From Biomphalaria glabrata (taxonomy: Eukaryota; Mollusca; Gastropoda; Planorbidae): a stretch of DNA of 64,000 bases. The notes beneath the pieces were generated by a model that had not been told where the DNA came from, ran no database searches, and worked only from the letters and a program-made list of their open reading frames with translations. Shown piece after piece: positions 32,001 to 43,737 of this stretch (the first letter of the stretch is position 1; every line of letters starts with the position of its first letter). The translations under genes were made by a program, and so were the position numbers. The stretch covers positions 44,318,271-44,382,270 of the forward strand of contig NC_074720.1 of assembly GCF_947242115.1 (NCBI RefSeq), given 5' to 3'.

Positions 32001-35000
32001 GTAGACATTAAAACTCATTTTATTACTTCACATCCTGAAAAGAAATTTTCACCAAAAAAAAAACAACAAAAAAATGATGGAATGTCCCATGGTAACAAAT
32101 AACTAAATGTTCGACACAGTTTTGGATTCTAAATCATTTGATCATCATTTGTCTATCCGAGCTCTTGACAGCATCAGTATTTAGAGTGGAATCCCTACAT
32201 TGATATATATTTTTAAATTACATTAATGCCTAGAATAATTAAAACCCAAAAAATTTTTTTTTGGCCTTCTTTTACATTTATTGAAGGCAAACTTTTTTTT
32301 TTACGTTTATAAATAAGGTCAGGGAGATAAATTCAGACTTAAAACTTTGGAATATGGAATATTTTGTCTTATAGTTTAAAGACTCAAGACCTAATGTTTA
32401 AACTATCAATGCTCTACAAATTGGTGACCTTTGAACTTTTTGTCTATTTGTTAGAATGTGACACTAAAAAAAGGTTTGCTGGAGCTGCAAGAAGAAATCA
32501 AACGTCTGAGTGATGAACAAGTAAGTCATATCTTAGATACTCAATAAGATAGTGTGATTGTATCTTACTCAATACAATAGTGTGATTGTATCTTACTCAA
32601 TACAATAGTGTGATTGTATCTGAGATACTTATTAAAATAGTGTGGTTGTATCTGATATACTCAATAAAATAGTGTGATTGTATCTGAGATACTCAATAAA
32701 ATAGTGTGATTGTATCTGAGATACTCAATAAAATAGTGTGACTACAAAAAGAATTCAGACTTTGTGACAAGTTTTAATTTTAGTAAGATCATCATGGGAC
32801 GTTTTATAGTTAAGCACTAATCGTAGTGACTGAGCTCTAAATTAAACAAGATCGTAATGAGGTGTTCATAGCTATCCAGCTATAATTTTAGTGACTTAGT
32901 TCTAATTTTAACAGGATCATAGTGGGTGTTTAGCTGAGCAGTGGAATGCCCACAAAACAGTTCATGGCACAAACCACTTCTAAAAGTCACTTTTGTTTTT
33001 TCTTCTTTGTTCTCACAATGAAGTAGGAAGGCTCAGATAACTAGTCCTATATCTGAGATGAAATGTGCAGTGGTTACCACACCAGGCAGATTTCTTCTAA
33101 AAGGGTGGTCTGGGGTTGTTCGGATCTCTTGGATAAAGTACGCAAGCTTTGAAGGATGTGGTCGGCATTCTCTGATGATGCCCTAGTTCCAGTAGTAACC
33201 TTTCAGAAGATATGTTGTCTCATTCCGTTGTGCTCCGTACGGAGAGGAAAAATTTTATGTCGATTGTGTTGATGTAACTTATGATAAGCATAATTCTTCC
33301 TGAAGTTTGGATAAAAACTGGTCGAACTTTGGATACATTTTTTGGAACATTTACTTAATCCACTATAAATCTGAGTTACCCCCCCCTCCCCCTCAAAAAA
33401 AAAAAAAAAAGTTCCCCTTTCAGACCTTGTGGTCTATAGGGCAGATGATGTAAAGGTCATCTGTTTCTGTGGCCTACGGTTAACGAGGGTGTCATGTGGC
33501 CAGCACAACGACCAACCGCCTTTACTTTTCCCTAACTAATGTCAGGTACCCATTAGAGCTGGGTGGACTCAGAGGCGCCCGAAGATCCCGTAATTAAAAA
33601 TCTCAGTCTTCACGAGGATTCGAACCCCGGTCCCCGGTTCGGAAGTCAAGTGCTTTACCACTCAGCCACCGCGCCTCCCCTCCCCCTCAAAGTCTTCCGC
33701 ATTGTTGTGATATATTTTTAACATAAATATGTCTAAAAAAGACAGAATGATTTAGTGCATATTGCACCAGAAAGTAGATTTTTTGTTTAGTGTACATGTG
33801 TGTTGTCATCTCCAGAAAAAAATTGTTGTCAAATTGAGAGAAAGTCTTGTCAAGCCCCAGAACCATACACCCTTGGCACCGGTACTTGGCAGTTACTTCC
33901 CCCCCCCCTCCCCCTCAAAGTCTTCCGCATTGTTGTGATATATTTTAAACATAAATATGTCTAAAAAAGACAGAATGATTTAGTGCATATTGCACCAGAA
34001 ATATTTTTTGTTTAGTGTACATGTGTGTTGTTATCTCCAGAAAAAAATTGTTGTCAAATTGAGAGAAAGTCTTGTCAAGCCCCAGAACCATACACCCTTG
34101 GCACCGGTACTTGGCAGTGAAGGAACAATGACATCCATAGGGCAACAAGTTCTGAACTTTCCTTCACAGGGAGCTGGTGGTGTCTTACCAGTGAGCATGC
34201 TAGCTGTACCCATAGCTCACATGCAGGTCAGTGCAAAATCATTGAACAGTATTTATCAAAATAAGAAAGTTTGTTATATTTCTGACAGAAGCAACTACTT
34301 TGAAAACCTGGAAATAAAACTGACAGATGGTACAGACTTGAATGACTGTTGACTCCCAGTGCAGCATAGGGCCCTAAAGTACTTTGCCTTCTTGGCGATT
34401 TCCCTCGGTTGGGTCCATCCTGCCATCTTTGTTTCTTAGTCTACTGATATTCTTTGGGCTCTTCTGTGGGTTCCATTCGAGAGTCTGTAAATAGCAAATA
34501 CAAAGACTTGCAACCAAACTTATTCTTATGATAGAAAAGGTTGATTGATTTTAGAAAGGTTTGGTAACTCTAGTCTTCTATCCTAGTCTGCCATGCCGTT
34601 TTTCACAAAAACCTTTCCCAATGGTGGCTATTCGTATTGATACAGTGTAAGAACATGAAAGGTTTCTCTGGGTACTTGGCTTCTTGCCTTATCTATTTCA
34701 CGGGTGTTGAGTGATGTGTAAGGAAACAAAAGTTTTGTGATTGCATGCAGCATCCAGAAAGTGAAGATTCAAACTACCGTTCCTGATTATTGAGATAAAG
34801 CCTTTCCTTGGCTTCACTGTAAATCTCTACTGGACACTCCTAAAAGAGTATACATTGAACGATTTGTCATTTTTATGCCAAAGTTCAAATTATGTCATCC
34901 AAGCAGTTGATTTGTGTGTCAAATCACCAATGATTTTTATTTTATGCATTATTAAAAAAAAACAACTTTTGTTTTCTATGTGTTTTGTATGATCTAACAT

Positions 35001-38000
35001 TAATTACTGTAAATTTGTCTAATCAATGACTCAAGAATATTTTTTTTTTCCTAGCAACCTGCAGTCAGTATGTACCTCCATTCAGCAAGTGGTGTCCCAT
35101 TATCTCCAGCAACTAGTATATCACTGATGCCTGCTAGCATTTTAGCCAGTGGATGTAGTATCATCAACAGTGAAGGAACCATTAGCCTAGCAAACAACTT
35201 AAACAACCTACTCCATGGAAACATTGCGCTAAATACTTTTGATAATGGGTTCGGCAGTTTATCTAATGCACAGTTCACCTCCTCAGGGAGCACGAGTTCT
35301 GGATTTATGCTTAGCAATGCTAACAGCACTAATCAAGTTGGATCTAACATTACTGCGCTGGTCCCCGGCGGAAACATCATACAAACTAGCCTCACCAATG
35401 GAGTAGGTCTTATAACGTCCAATAACAATGGCAGCACTAACTCTGATGTCAAGGCCACAGTTGGTCATTCACCAGCGTCAGTCAAGATGGTGGCATCTTG
35501 TAATGTCAACAACATAAACCTTGGCCACCCTACATCATCTGGTATCACTCATGTGAACTTAAGCCAGCCAGCATCAACTAGTGCCACAAATGTAAACCCC
35601 AGCCAATCAGGAGTAATAGCCACAGCTCTACACAGTGCGCCATCAACTGTCTCCTCGGTTGGTTCTGTGCTACCCCAACAGCCTTTAGTGCAGCCTCATC
35701 TCTTACAACAGCAGCAACAGCAAATTCTTCAAATGATACAACAGCAACAGCAGCAACCTCATCAGCGACTTGCATCCCACTTGCCTATAAAAGTTCCACA
35801 GTACAGTGCATCACACATAAGACCTGGGAATAATATTACTCAAGTAAGTAATTTCTAACACTGAAATCATAATTAACACTTTTTAATTTGGCATGCAAGC
35901 AAACAATGATGGTGAATGCTCAGTTCTTCATAAAAGTCATTATTTTTAATTAAACAAGCCTTTTTAAAAAAAACAAAACAATTTGTATCTTTAGTCATAC
36001 AATTGTTAATGCCAAAATGACAAAAAATTCTACGTTTGTTTAATCTCAGATTAGCATTGATAGTATCTAATGTCACTAAATTGTTCATTTCAGAATGGTA
36101 GTGTAACCTCATCTCCAGGGATTGTTACGACAGCACACAGCATTAAGGTTGCAAGTTCACTTAGTGTTCCAATCTTTCCCAAATGCACAAGCAATACGGA
36201 GTTATCTGTACACGACTCTATCCTCACGTCTGCTGTGTCAACCAAAGTTGTCAGTGACACTCACAAAACTCAGACACACTCTTCTCAAGTAACTGTTAAA
36301 CAGCGGGAAGATTCTCACCGGACATCTGCTAAACCTGTTTCTGATGAAGAAGAGGTATGTGTGCACTTTAATTAGTGCTTATTGAATTTAATAATTTTTT
36401 TGTGTAGAGAGTAGAATTCATGTACGACAAAAACCAATTTTGTTACATTCAATCATTCATGAAATGCTCTTTCACCCAGTCACATTCAAAAGGTTATGAT
36501 TTATAAATTATTCTCAACGATAGCTAAAAAAATTTTTGTAAAATTTTTTCATTGCGATCTACCACCAGGCTGGCTGGCAGAGTTGCCAGTTTGTGCTCTT
36601 AATCTTGCATCTTCAGTTTTTCATGTTGCAATCTGTGGTTCGTGAGCGCATAAACCTCTTCTTTATACATAATTAGTATTGTTTATAGAGATGTTACCTA
36701 TTTGATCTAGAGGTATTTAAGACCCAAAGAAAAGCCCTCATTAAAGCCAGGCGCACAAGACGGAAAGAAAACTTAAACTTAAATAGACCGCAATGGCTTT
36801 GTGTGCACGAGACGCTGGAAATAATGCAGGTTGCAACTGGGTTTGCATAGTCATGTGAAACACTGCACTCATATTTAGAATCGAAGACATTGCCATTGTT
36901 CTCTAGTATATGTTTTTAATACCTCAGAAGACCGTTACCACTCACATTTTCAAGTTTTGATACCTCGGAAGACTGTTACCACTCACATTTTCAAGTTTTG
37001 ATATCTAGGAAGACTGTTACCACTCACATTTTCAAGTTTTGATATCTAGGAAGACTGTTACCACTCACATTTTCAAGTTTTGATATCTAGGAAGACTGTT
37101 ACCACTCACATTTTCAAGATTTGATATTATCTAGGAAGACTGTTACCACTCACATTTTCAAGTTTTGATATCTAGGAAGACTGTTACCACTCATATTCAA
37201 GAAGATTTTTTAATTTAAATAAAAAAATTATTTGTTTTCTTGCAGAAAAAAATTCAATTTATGGAAAAGTTAGACCTCTACACATCTAGTGCTTTAAATG
37301 GTGAGCTGAATTAGTTTCTAGTTAAGCTTTACAAATCAAGTATGGTAAGATGTTTATGGCCCAAACCACTTACAGTGTGTGAGGGAAATAATAATTAACA
37401 GTGTCAAAACATCCATACCTTCACAATTTCTTTTAAACATGACCAATTGACCATCATTTTATTATTTTTCTGTATTTAATCCTTTTGATTTCTGTCGTTA
37501 CTAGATCTCGTCAAAAGAAGAAATGAAAGAAAGCGTAGAACAACAGCCAATCCACATTATAGTTTTGGTTTTGAGATGAGTGTAAGTCTAACATTATCCA
37601 TCAGTCCTAGATGTTATTTTGTTTTATTCACTTTCCAAAATGTTTAATAATGTCTGCTATGCATTGTGCATAAGTCATTTTACATTTATTGTTACAATTT
37701 TTTTTTTGTTGGCTGCTATAGAACAGAGACGGTGCCTGGAATTCGTCAGTGACCAAAAGGCAGCGTGGTAAGTATCGTTTAAATTTTAGACATCCTTACA
37801 ATTGGTGTTCTGCTTAGTGGTCATTGCCACAATCAGATAGCAACAAACTATTGCCTACAAAGTGGTGATGACACATAAAATGCTATCTTATTATTATTAT
37901 AGCTTTTATATAGCGCTACTTTCATGCTTATAGCATGCTGAGAGCGCTTTTGGTCCAATCTCATTTGTGGACCAGTGGGGGGGAGGGGATATCTAGGAGT

Positions 38001-41000
38001 TAGTTTTCCGTGCTGCCTTTAGGCGCTCAGTAAACACAACTCTGCCCGAGTCGGGTGTCGAACCTCGAGCCCCCTTCTAGGTAGCCAAGACAAGTTCAAG
38101 CGCACTTGGCCTCTCGACCACGCTTATAATTTCATGTTGTAAATTATTTACTTAAGATTTACCCAACTTTGTGACCAAAATGAGAGTTGCATACTCTTGG
38201 CTTTGACTTTGCTGTTTCGTTAGTTACTACTTCTTGCACTATTATACAGTTGAAGGTTCCTTTAGTTTTATAGTCATTATATTGAACCAAAATTTTTATT
38301 GGTATTTTTCAAACTCTAAAATCTAATCTAACCTTTATCAGAGTAACAAAAATGTATAATCAAATTGTCTTGAATTCAGTTTATAATGAGTTTTTAAAAA
38401 AACATTAACATGAATGTATTATGATAATTTATTATAAAAACTAGAAGAATGGATTTTTTTCTAACTCATCGAAATGTTGTTTATTTTAGTACGTGGACAG
38501 AGTCAGCCTGAAGCTCAACAACAGAAACAACTCATCAAGAAACTGGTAAAGATTTTTTGGTTTCTAAAGAGCTTTAAGTTCAAAAGTTTCTTTTTTAAGC
38601 TAATCACAGTGTCCCAATTTCAGGAATTAAGAGGAAACTGCGTCTAAAGTTCTTTATTGTCCCAGATTTGCAAAACCTTTATTTGACAGGTCTGGAAGCA
38701 CCATGTCTAAAAACATACATTAAACCATAAGATTTCTATCCAGGGCTTTTGGAAGGTATTGAGTCTCTCAAGCCTTTACCTAAATTGAGTTTGATGATGC
38801 TGATGAAAAAAAACAACTACAAAATCCTATTTAATGTGAGTTGAAGTAAAAATTTCTTGAAAACATGCTCTTGACTGCAAGGTTTTAGTCTAGAGCTTTT
38901 GCAAGAGAGGATATGAGTCTCTCAACCCCTCATTCTCGTGGAGTTAGATGATTATAGAAAAACTATCAACTGGTTGTTTAACTTGTCATCTTGTTTTATT
39001 TTGACACGCCATAAAATGGTTTATGCCAAAGCCCTGACCTTCATTTGTTCAGTAGTGAAGATACAGCAGCAGGAACTTGTTGATGATTTACACTGATCTT
39101 AAAGGAGTTAAAAGGTCTTGATTAAGGTGCCGGATATTTTATGAATGCTTAGAGATCTGTATTAAAACTTAGGAAACTGAAGCACTGGTTTTGTGCTGGC
39201 CACATAATAAGACCATTAACCCTAGGCTAAAAAGAAATTTAACATCTACTCTGAGGATTCCAACTTTTTGAAGGGACATTTCTGACTTTATTTAGCATCT
39301 TAAGATTAGGGTTGCTTAATGGTTCTTAAATACTTCACAACATAATATATCATAATGCAATAAATAATCTAATTGTGTGAAAAAGCTGATAGCTTTAGCC
39401 TGAATATAATTGAAGTACTTTTCTATTTGTCATATTATTGACAAAATCTATTATAAAGATTTGTGTTTTGTATATCTTTTTTTTCTGACAGATAATCAGT
39501 GACAACCATACCTTTTAAAATAATAACCAGTGTCAACCATACCTTTTAAAGTAACAACCAGTGTCAACCATACCTTTTTAAATAATAACCAGTGTCAACC
39601 ATTCCTTTTAAAATTATCAGTCTGAACCGTTTGTTTTAGAATGACAACCATGATGACTTTTGTGCTGCCTGTCACAAAGGAGGTGAACTGTTGATGTGTG
39701 AAACTTGTCGCTTAGTTTACCACCTGGACTGTCTAAACCCCCCTCTGACCCACGCACCAACATATGCATGGAGCTGTCCAAAGTGTCTGGTAAGCATTTT
39801 TGCAACTGACCATTAGAATTATATTGTGTCAGTTAAATGGAACTCCCATTGGGGTTCACAAGAATAAGTAAGTAAGTAATTATATTGAAAGTTAGTTTGA
39901 TTACTTTGTGTTTTTATTTAGCATTATTATTATTCTAACATACAAAATCTATATACAAAGAGAATAAAATAATTTATTTAAATTTCTTACATTCAAACTG
40001 GTTTTCTACAAAAAAGGATAATGCGTGATGCATCAAGCTCCCAGGTTCTTATGAAGACAAAGAATGACTGAGAAATATCTTTGTATTAAATGCAAATTGT
40101 GACAATTGAGTGCCTTGAACCTCTAAATTTTAAAGAAGTACAATGGCAACATTCTTCTAAGACCCTTACTTTATCACATGGAATAAATTATGAGAAAAGG
40201 GGCATAAAAATGAAAAAAAAAAAAGATAACATTTAATGGATACTTTTCAAGTCTTTGAAGCTTATAAACTTTGTTAGTTAGAGCTTGTGAACAAATGCTA
40301 CACAAATTTTTTTGTAAAGTTCTGCTGAGGTGGAACTTTGAAAGAAAAAATTATAGAATTTGTGCAAAATAAACCCCAGAAGTAGTTTGGGAAATGAATA
40401 GATGAACAGGTTTACTTAAGTAATCTTGTTTAGTGTGAAGCAGATATAGTCTGAGGACTATAGAGTGATAGTAGTTTTAATATTATAATAATTTATAACA
40501 ACCAAGACTAAATATACATATTCAACTCCCATTACAAAAGGATCATATTTTTTATGGTACTTAGAAACAAGCTGATTTGTGGGCTTGTATAATCATTAGA
40601 TTTATTTATTATAATTATTATAAACGTACAGTTCTCCATACCAAGGATCTAAACAAGATATACTCAAAGTACAATCCATGACATCTAAGGTCTCCAATAC
40701 TTTAATGATAACAAAAGATACTTTGAACTATTTTTCAGATTTTTGAATGAAATCGAAATAATTAAAATGCACAGAACTGTACAGTTGTATCTTTAACATG
40801 GCATATGTTCTTGTCTGCTAAAAGTAAATGTCAGTGATGTATCATTTATTCTCTGTTTCTCTCATTTTAAACCTTTGCAACCTTGTCTGAGCATTGTTTT
40901 AAGTATTGAAAAAAAAAAAAAAGAAGGTAGGAAGAAAGTAAGCAACTTGCCATTGGACAGTAGCATCAAAGTTTCTCATCTGTCCTTTGACTTTTGTCGT

Positions 41001-43267
41001 AGGGGTGCTGTACCATGAGAGTTTGCGCAACCAAATCCTTCCACCTTTCCCAGTCTGCAGCTGTTCTTAGCAGGATACCAAGAGAGAGGCCGGTCCATTC
41101 TTTTATATTCAGCCAGCTTTTCTTTGGTCAACCCTTTCTTCATTTTCCCTCTAGTGTACCGCGAAGAATTACTTTTGATGTACTTTTACTGCCCTTGTGA
41201 CCAACAAATATACTGGGAAATGTAACCATGTAGCATTAGAGTGTCAACAAACAAGCCATTCAGGGGTTTTGAAATTTCTGTAGTATTATATAGTTATATT
41301 GTATTGAGCAGGAACCTTGTGAATTGTTCAGAAATATATTTTAAAACCTATCATGAAGTTAAATTTATATCTTGCTCTAGGTTTTAGGAAAAGGCCTGAC
41401 CTACATAAACAATGAAGTATTGGCAAGAGTCCACAATTACATCAATTTTAAAACAGGTAATTTTATGATCTTTGTTTCCACTCTTACTATGGCTAGCAGT
41501 AAAGTAACTAAAATCTATGTAGTGTTTTCACCACTAGTGTAATAGGCTAAGAAAAAAGACTTTTACCAAGAAAAGGTCTATTGGGATGAATGTGATAGCT
41601 GTTATGTTTACATTTGTAAGTAACTTTGTTTGAGAATGCAAGAGATGTTAATTGTGTCACCTCGTTCAATGTATTAAAAACATTATATGGACAGTTTTTT
41701 TTTACTCTTAGTGTTTAATCATGTTTATAACACAAATAATTTTTTATGGCATCAACTTATTTTGTTACTGATATTTAGTAATTATCCAACTTTACCTATC
41801 CCTTAGTCTATTAGTTTAAAATCAAGTAATCTTTAAGTTTGATTTCTCACGTGTATTGTCAGTGCAATTTAGAAAAAATTTCTCTGATCCAGAGTGTCCC
41901 CATTGGTTTATTTTTTGGGCCTATTAATTTTACAATCACAGCTATAGCTTAAAGGACGGGCAGTGAACTGCTTTCTTAACCCTGACTCCATAACCCAACA
42001 TTTCAAGGAGACACATAGCTTTCTTACCCCTGGTTCCAAAGCCCCCAACTTTTCAAGGAGACACATAGCTTTCTTACCCCTGGTTCCAAAGCCCCCAACT
42101 TTTCAAGGAGATACATAGCTTTCTCACCTCTGGCTTCTAAGCCCCCACCTCCCCCCATTTTTTTTTGTCCACTGTGTTTGTTTAAAGAGGGATTCTAGTC
42201 TATTTGATTCTCTAATCTATTATGTGCATTCTTTCAGCCAAAGTGGAGGAAAAGAAGCTAACTGAGAAAAAAAATTCTGACCTGATCTCGGAACGAAATA
42301 ATTTAGAGGCAAGACTCAAACATTTAAATGATAAAATAGTGGTAAGTTTGAACTACCTAATTGAATGGTTATACAATTGAATGGTTATACATGTTCAAAG
42401 TGACTGATGTACTACAATGTAGCCTGTCTTGTTTCAATTGCTAGAAGTTCTTGTTTCAATCTACCTTATTATATCTATTAGAAGCCATTGTTTCTATGTA
42501 ATTTGCTTTGTTTTATTGTAGAAGTCATTACTTCAGTCTAACTTGTTTTATTGTAAAAGTCATTACTTCAGTCTCAATTGTTTTATTGTAGAAGTCATTA
42601 CTTCAGTCTAACTTATTTTATTGTAGGAGAAGTCATTACTTCAGTCTAACTTGTTTTATTGTAGGAGAAGTCATTACTTCAGTCTAACTTATTTTATTGT
42701 AGGAGAAGTCATTACTTCAGTCTAACTTATTTTATTGTAGGAGAAGTCATTACTTCAGTCTAACTTATTTTATTGTAGGAGAAGTCATTACTTCAGTCTA
42801 ACTTATTTTATTGTAGGAGAAGTCATTACTTCAGTCTAACTTATTTTATTGTAGGAGAAGTCATTACTTCAGTCTAACTTATTTTATTGTAGAAGTCATT
42901 TCTTCAGTCTAACTTATTTTATTGTAGGAGAAGTCATTTCTTCAGTCTAACTTATTTTATTGTAGGAGAAGTCATTACTTCAGTCTAACTTATTTTATTG
43001 TAGGAGAAGTCATTACTTCAGTCTAACTTATTTTATTGTAGGAGGAGTCATTACTTCAGTCTAACTTATTTTATTGTAGGAGAAGTCATTACTTCAGTCT
43101 AACTTATTTTATTGTAGGAGAAGTCATTACTTCAGTCTAACTTGTCTTCCCAAGATATGAAGAAGAAGGAAGAGTTGCACAAATTGTCAGACTTCGTGAA
43201 ATCAATGAAAGAATCCAGTCCAGCAGAAACCCTTCCCGCCCCCAGCGGCAGCTGTTTAAATAGTTAG
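29033..43267 (+). CDS. PHF21A: PHF21A/BHC80, PHD finger protein, 14 coding exons
   Basis: Chromatin reader of the LSD1-CoREST (BHC) nuclear co-repressor; in vertebrates its PHD finger binds H3 unmethylated at K4. Exons: 29033-29095, 30264-30296, 32455-32520, 34041-34226, 35055-35843, 36094-36354, 37246-37300, 37505-37581, 37722-37767, 38490-38545, 39640-39789, 41381-41456, 42238-42341, 43118-43267. All have GT/AG borders and compatible phases, giving 703 aa (vertebrate forms about 630-680). Order: N-terminal helical segment ([37 protein letters not shown]), a long Ser/Thr/Asn-rich then Gln-rich middle, basic [18 protein letters not shown] finger, coiled coil. The start ATG at 29033 is followed by another at 29042 that matches the usual MEL start, so either may be used. 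Confidence 0.95.
29280..30010. repeat. CTAG- and TA-rich tract in PHF21A intron 1
   Basis: Dense TCTAGA/AGATCT words and, at 29926-29998, a (TA)n-rich palindromic stretch. Same composition as 720-1930. Confidence 0.55.
30568..30812 (+). mobile_element. LINE 3' end (RNase H LINE family) in intron 2
   Basis: Carries [20 protein letters not shown] then [19 protein letters not shown] and ISCIGLVI, the C-terminus of the element at 55826, and ends with the GAAGAAAGAAGAAG tail. Internally shortened relative to other copies. Confidence 0.8.
31217..31388 (-). mobile_element. SINE-A in PHF21A intron 2
   Basis: Full-length copy in antisense to the gene. AAAATATTG on the left and AAAACATTATTG on the right are a possible eroded duplication. 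Confidence 0.85.
31568..31840 (-). mobile_element. SINE-B in PHF21A intron 2
   Basis: Contains CACCTTGTGGTCTATAGGGC, GATGATGTAAAGGTCAT and the B box region (TTCAAACCCGGGA) near the head. Antisense to the gene. Confidence 0.8.
32526..32742. repeat. 32-bp minisatellite beside the exon 3 donor
   Basis: About six units of ATAGTGTGATTGTATCTGAG plus ATACTCAATAAA; the array starts within ten bases of the exon 3 donor (32521). Non-coding intron DNA. Confidence 0.88.
33411..33679 (-). mobile_element. SINE-B, full length, 13-bp target duplication
   Basis: Reference copy: head near 33679 (GGAGGCGCGGTGGCTGAGTG on the - strand), B box GGGGTTCGAATCCTCG, tail near 33411. CCTCCCCCTCAAA flanks it (33385-33397 and 33679-33691). 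It lies only in the first copy of the exon 4 duplication, so it inserted after that duplication. Confidence 0.88.
33816..33893 (+). pseudogene. PHF21A: Partial duplicate of PHF21A exon 4
   Basis: Identical in frame to the first 26 codons of exon 4 ([26 protein letters not shown]) with its own TCTCCAG acceptor. After that it runs into the C-rich intron copy and meets a stop 15 codons later. It has no donor of its own, so inclusion would truncate the protein. Confidence 0.9.
34041..34226 (+). CDS. PHF21A: PHF21A exon 4
   Basis: 62 codons from [20 protein letters not shown] to AVPIAHMQ. The first 26 codons together with the acceptor and 140 bp of intron are duplicated directly upstream (33816-33893). 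The donor is gtcagt. Confidence 0.9.
35055..35843 (+). CDS. PHF21A: PHF21A exon 5, Ser/Asn/Gln-rich
   Basis: 263 codons of low-complexity sequence, phase 0 on both sides (acceptor ttcctag, donor gtaagt). Rich in Ser, Thr, Asn and Val, ending in a Gln-rich block ([19 protein letters not shown]) comparable to the Gln-rich region of the vertebrate protein. Likely disordered. Confidence 0.92.
36790..36900 (-). repeat. Dispersed repeat E, diverged copy in intron 6
   Basis: Reverse complement carries GGCAATGTCTTCGATTCTAA, GAGTGCAGTGTTTCACATGA and AACCCAGTTGCAACCTGC; same family as 16600 and 20840. Confidence 0.55.
36915..37196. repeat. 41-bp minisatellite before exon 7
   Basis: Nearly seven units of GAAGACTGTTACCACTCACA then TTTTCAAGTTTTGATATCTAG. 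The array ends 50 bases before the exon 7 acceptor. Each unit ends in CTAG|GAAG, a weak acceptor-like step. Confidence 0.92.
37505..37581 (+). CDS. PHF21A: PHF21A exon 8, AT-hook-like basic segment
   Basis: Encodes [20 protein letters not shown] then FGFEMS. The [14 protein letters not shown] core is the most conserved non-PHD stretch of the family and is the strongest evidence for orthology to PHF21A rather than another PHD protein. Confidence 0.92.
37890..38126 (-). mobile_element. SINE-C in PHF21A intron 9
   Basis: Near full copy: AGCGCTACTTTCATGCTTAT to GGCCTCTCGACCACGCTT, B box (antisense) GTCGAACCTCGAG. Confidence 0.85.
38550..39480. other. PHF21A: PHF21A intron 10, no repeat recognised
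   Basis: Ordinary AT-rich intron. I see no exon or mobile element in it before the array at 39487. Confidence 0.4.
39487..39620. repeat. 31-bp array just before the PHD exon
   Basis: Four units of AACCAGTGTCAACCATACCT plus TTTAAAATAAT, ending about 20 bases before the exon 11 acceptor. The first unit is preceded by TTTTTTTCTGACAG, a strong acceptor-like site. The unit resembles the exon start (AATGACAACCATGATGACTT). Confidence 0.85.
39640..39789 (+). CDS. PHF21A: PHF21A exon 11, PHD finger
   Basis: The whole finger lies in one exon: [20 protein letters not shown], then YHLDCLNPP and WSCPKC. Zinc ligands Cys4-His-Cys3 are all present with canonical spacing (C-x2-C, C-x2-C, H-x2-C, C-x2-C). 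The acidic DNHDD before the first Cys and the LLMC strand agree with the H3K4me0-binding subclass. Confidence 0.96.
40980..41215 (-). mobile_element. RTE-like LINE 3' fragment in intron 11
   Basis: Antisense remnants of the ORF2 C-terminus; CAGCCAGCTTTTCTTTGGTC and GAGAGAGGCCGGTCCATTCT correspond to the [19 protein letters not shown] region of the intact LINE. Decayed. Confidence 0.65.
41985..42150. repeat. 49-bp repeat, three units, in intron 12
   Basis: TTTCAAGGAGACACATAGCT then TTCTTACCCCTGGTTCCAAA then GCCCCCAAC, three units, about 90 bases before exon 13. Strongly pyrimidine-rich. Confidence 0.85.
42500..43141. repeat. PHF21A: 38-bp array built from a splice acceptor and exon start
   Basis: Seventeen units of AACTTATTTTATTGTAG plus GAGAAGTCATTACTTCAGTC T, period 38 (early units shorter). 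The last unit is the true acceptor and first bases of exon 14. About 15 of the 16 upstream units keep an intact TTTTATTGTAG. Usage of any unit two or more steps upstream would give a 32-residue alternative C-terminus ending at a TAA; one step upstream also ends early. Confidence 0.95.
43118..43267 (+). CDS. PHF21A: PHF21A terminal coding exon
   Basis: Reads [20 protein letters not shown] to SGSCLNS and TAG at 43265-43267; continues the coiled coil begun in exon 13 ([20 protein letters not shown]). Its acceptor TTTTATTGTAG and first 24 bases are the last unit of the 38-bp array, so the start is chosen because only this acceptor keeps a long open frame. Confidence 0.88.
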   Translation, partial: EKSLLQSNLSSQDMKKKEELHKLSDFVKSMKESSPAETLPAPSGSCLNS

Positions 43268-43489
43268 CATGACTACAGGCTTGTATGTTTCGCACTGGCA
43301 CTCTTGTTATTAGACACTTAAAAGATCCAATGAACTATTAGACATTAGAATAATTAGATAACCTGTCTTTCACAAATATATTTCTAATATATATCTATTT
43401 ATAATGAACTCATGCAGTCCCTAATGCAGGGAGATTATCTTGTTACATGATTCTATGTAAATTTTTTGTTGTTGCTGAATTTGTTTTTA

Positions 43490-43495
43490 ATAAAC
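43490..43495 (+). terminator. PHF21A: PHF21A polyadenylation signal
   Basis: AATAAA 223 bases after the stop codon, followed by T/G-rich sequence. No earlier canonical signal is seen in the 3' UTR. Confidence 0.7.
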
Positions 43496-43737
43496 ATGTA
43501 TCTCATGAATTTTTAGTTGAGTTTGAAGATTTAGTTTTTAAAATTTACACTAAGTTTAGTATAGATAACATCGACTACTTCAGTTACAGTTAAACAAGCA
43601 CTTGAGTGGTTAAAAGTCATGAACCAAGCTACAACTACACAAGTTCATAATTTTTTTTTTTGTAATTTAATACAGACAAGTACCTAAAGGCCTGGAGTTC
43701 CTTCACTAAGGGGAATGAAGCAGACAGCAAGGAGCAT

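Noticed and set aside
33377-33893. Exon 4 duplicate as an assembly duplication
   Set aside because: The copies differ at several intron positions, and one holds a SINE with its own target duplication, so a real duplication is more likely, though long reads should confirm.
33990-34352. 120-codon frame as a separate gene
   Set aside because: It is PHF21A exon 4 read through into flanking introns; the exon is 34041-34226.
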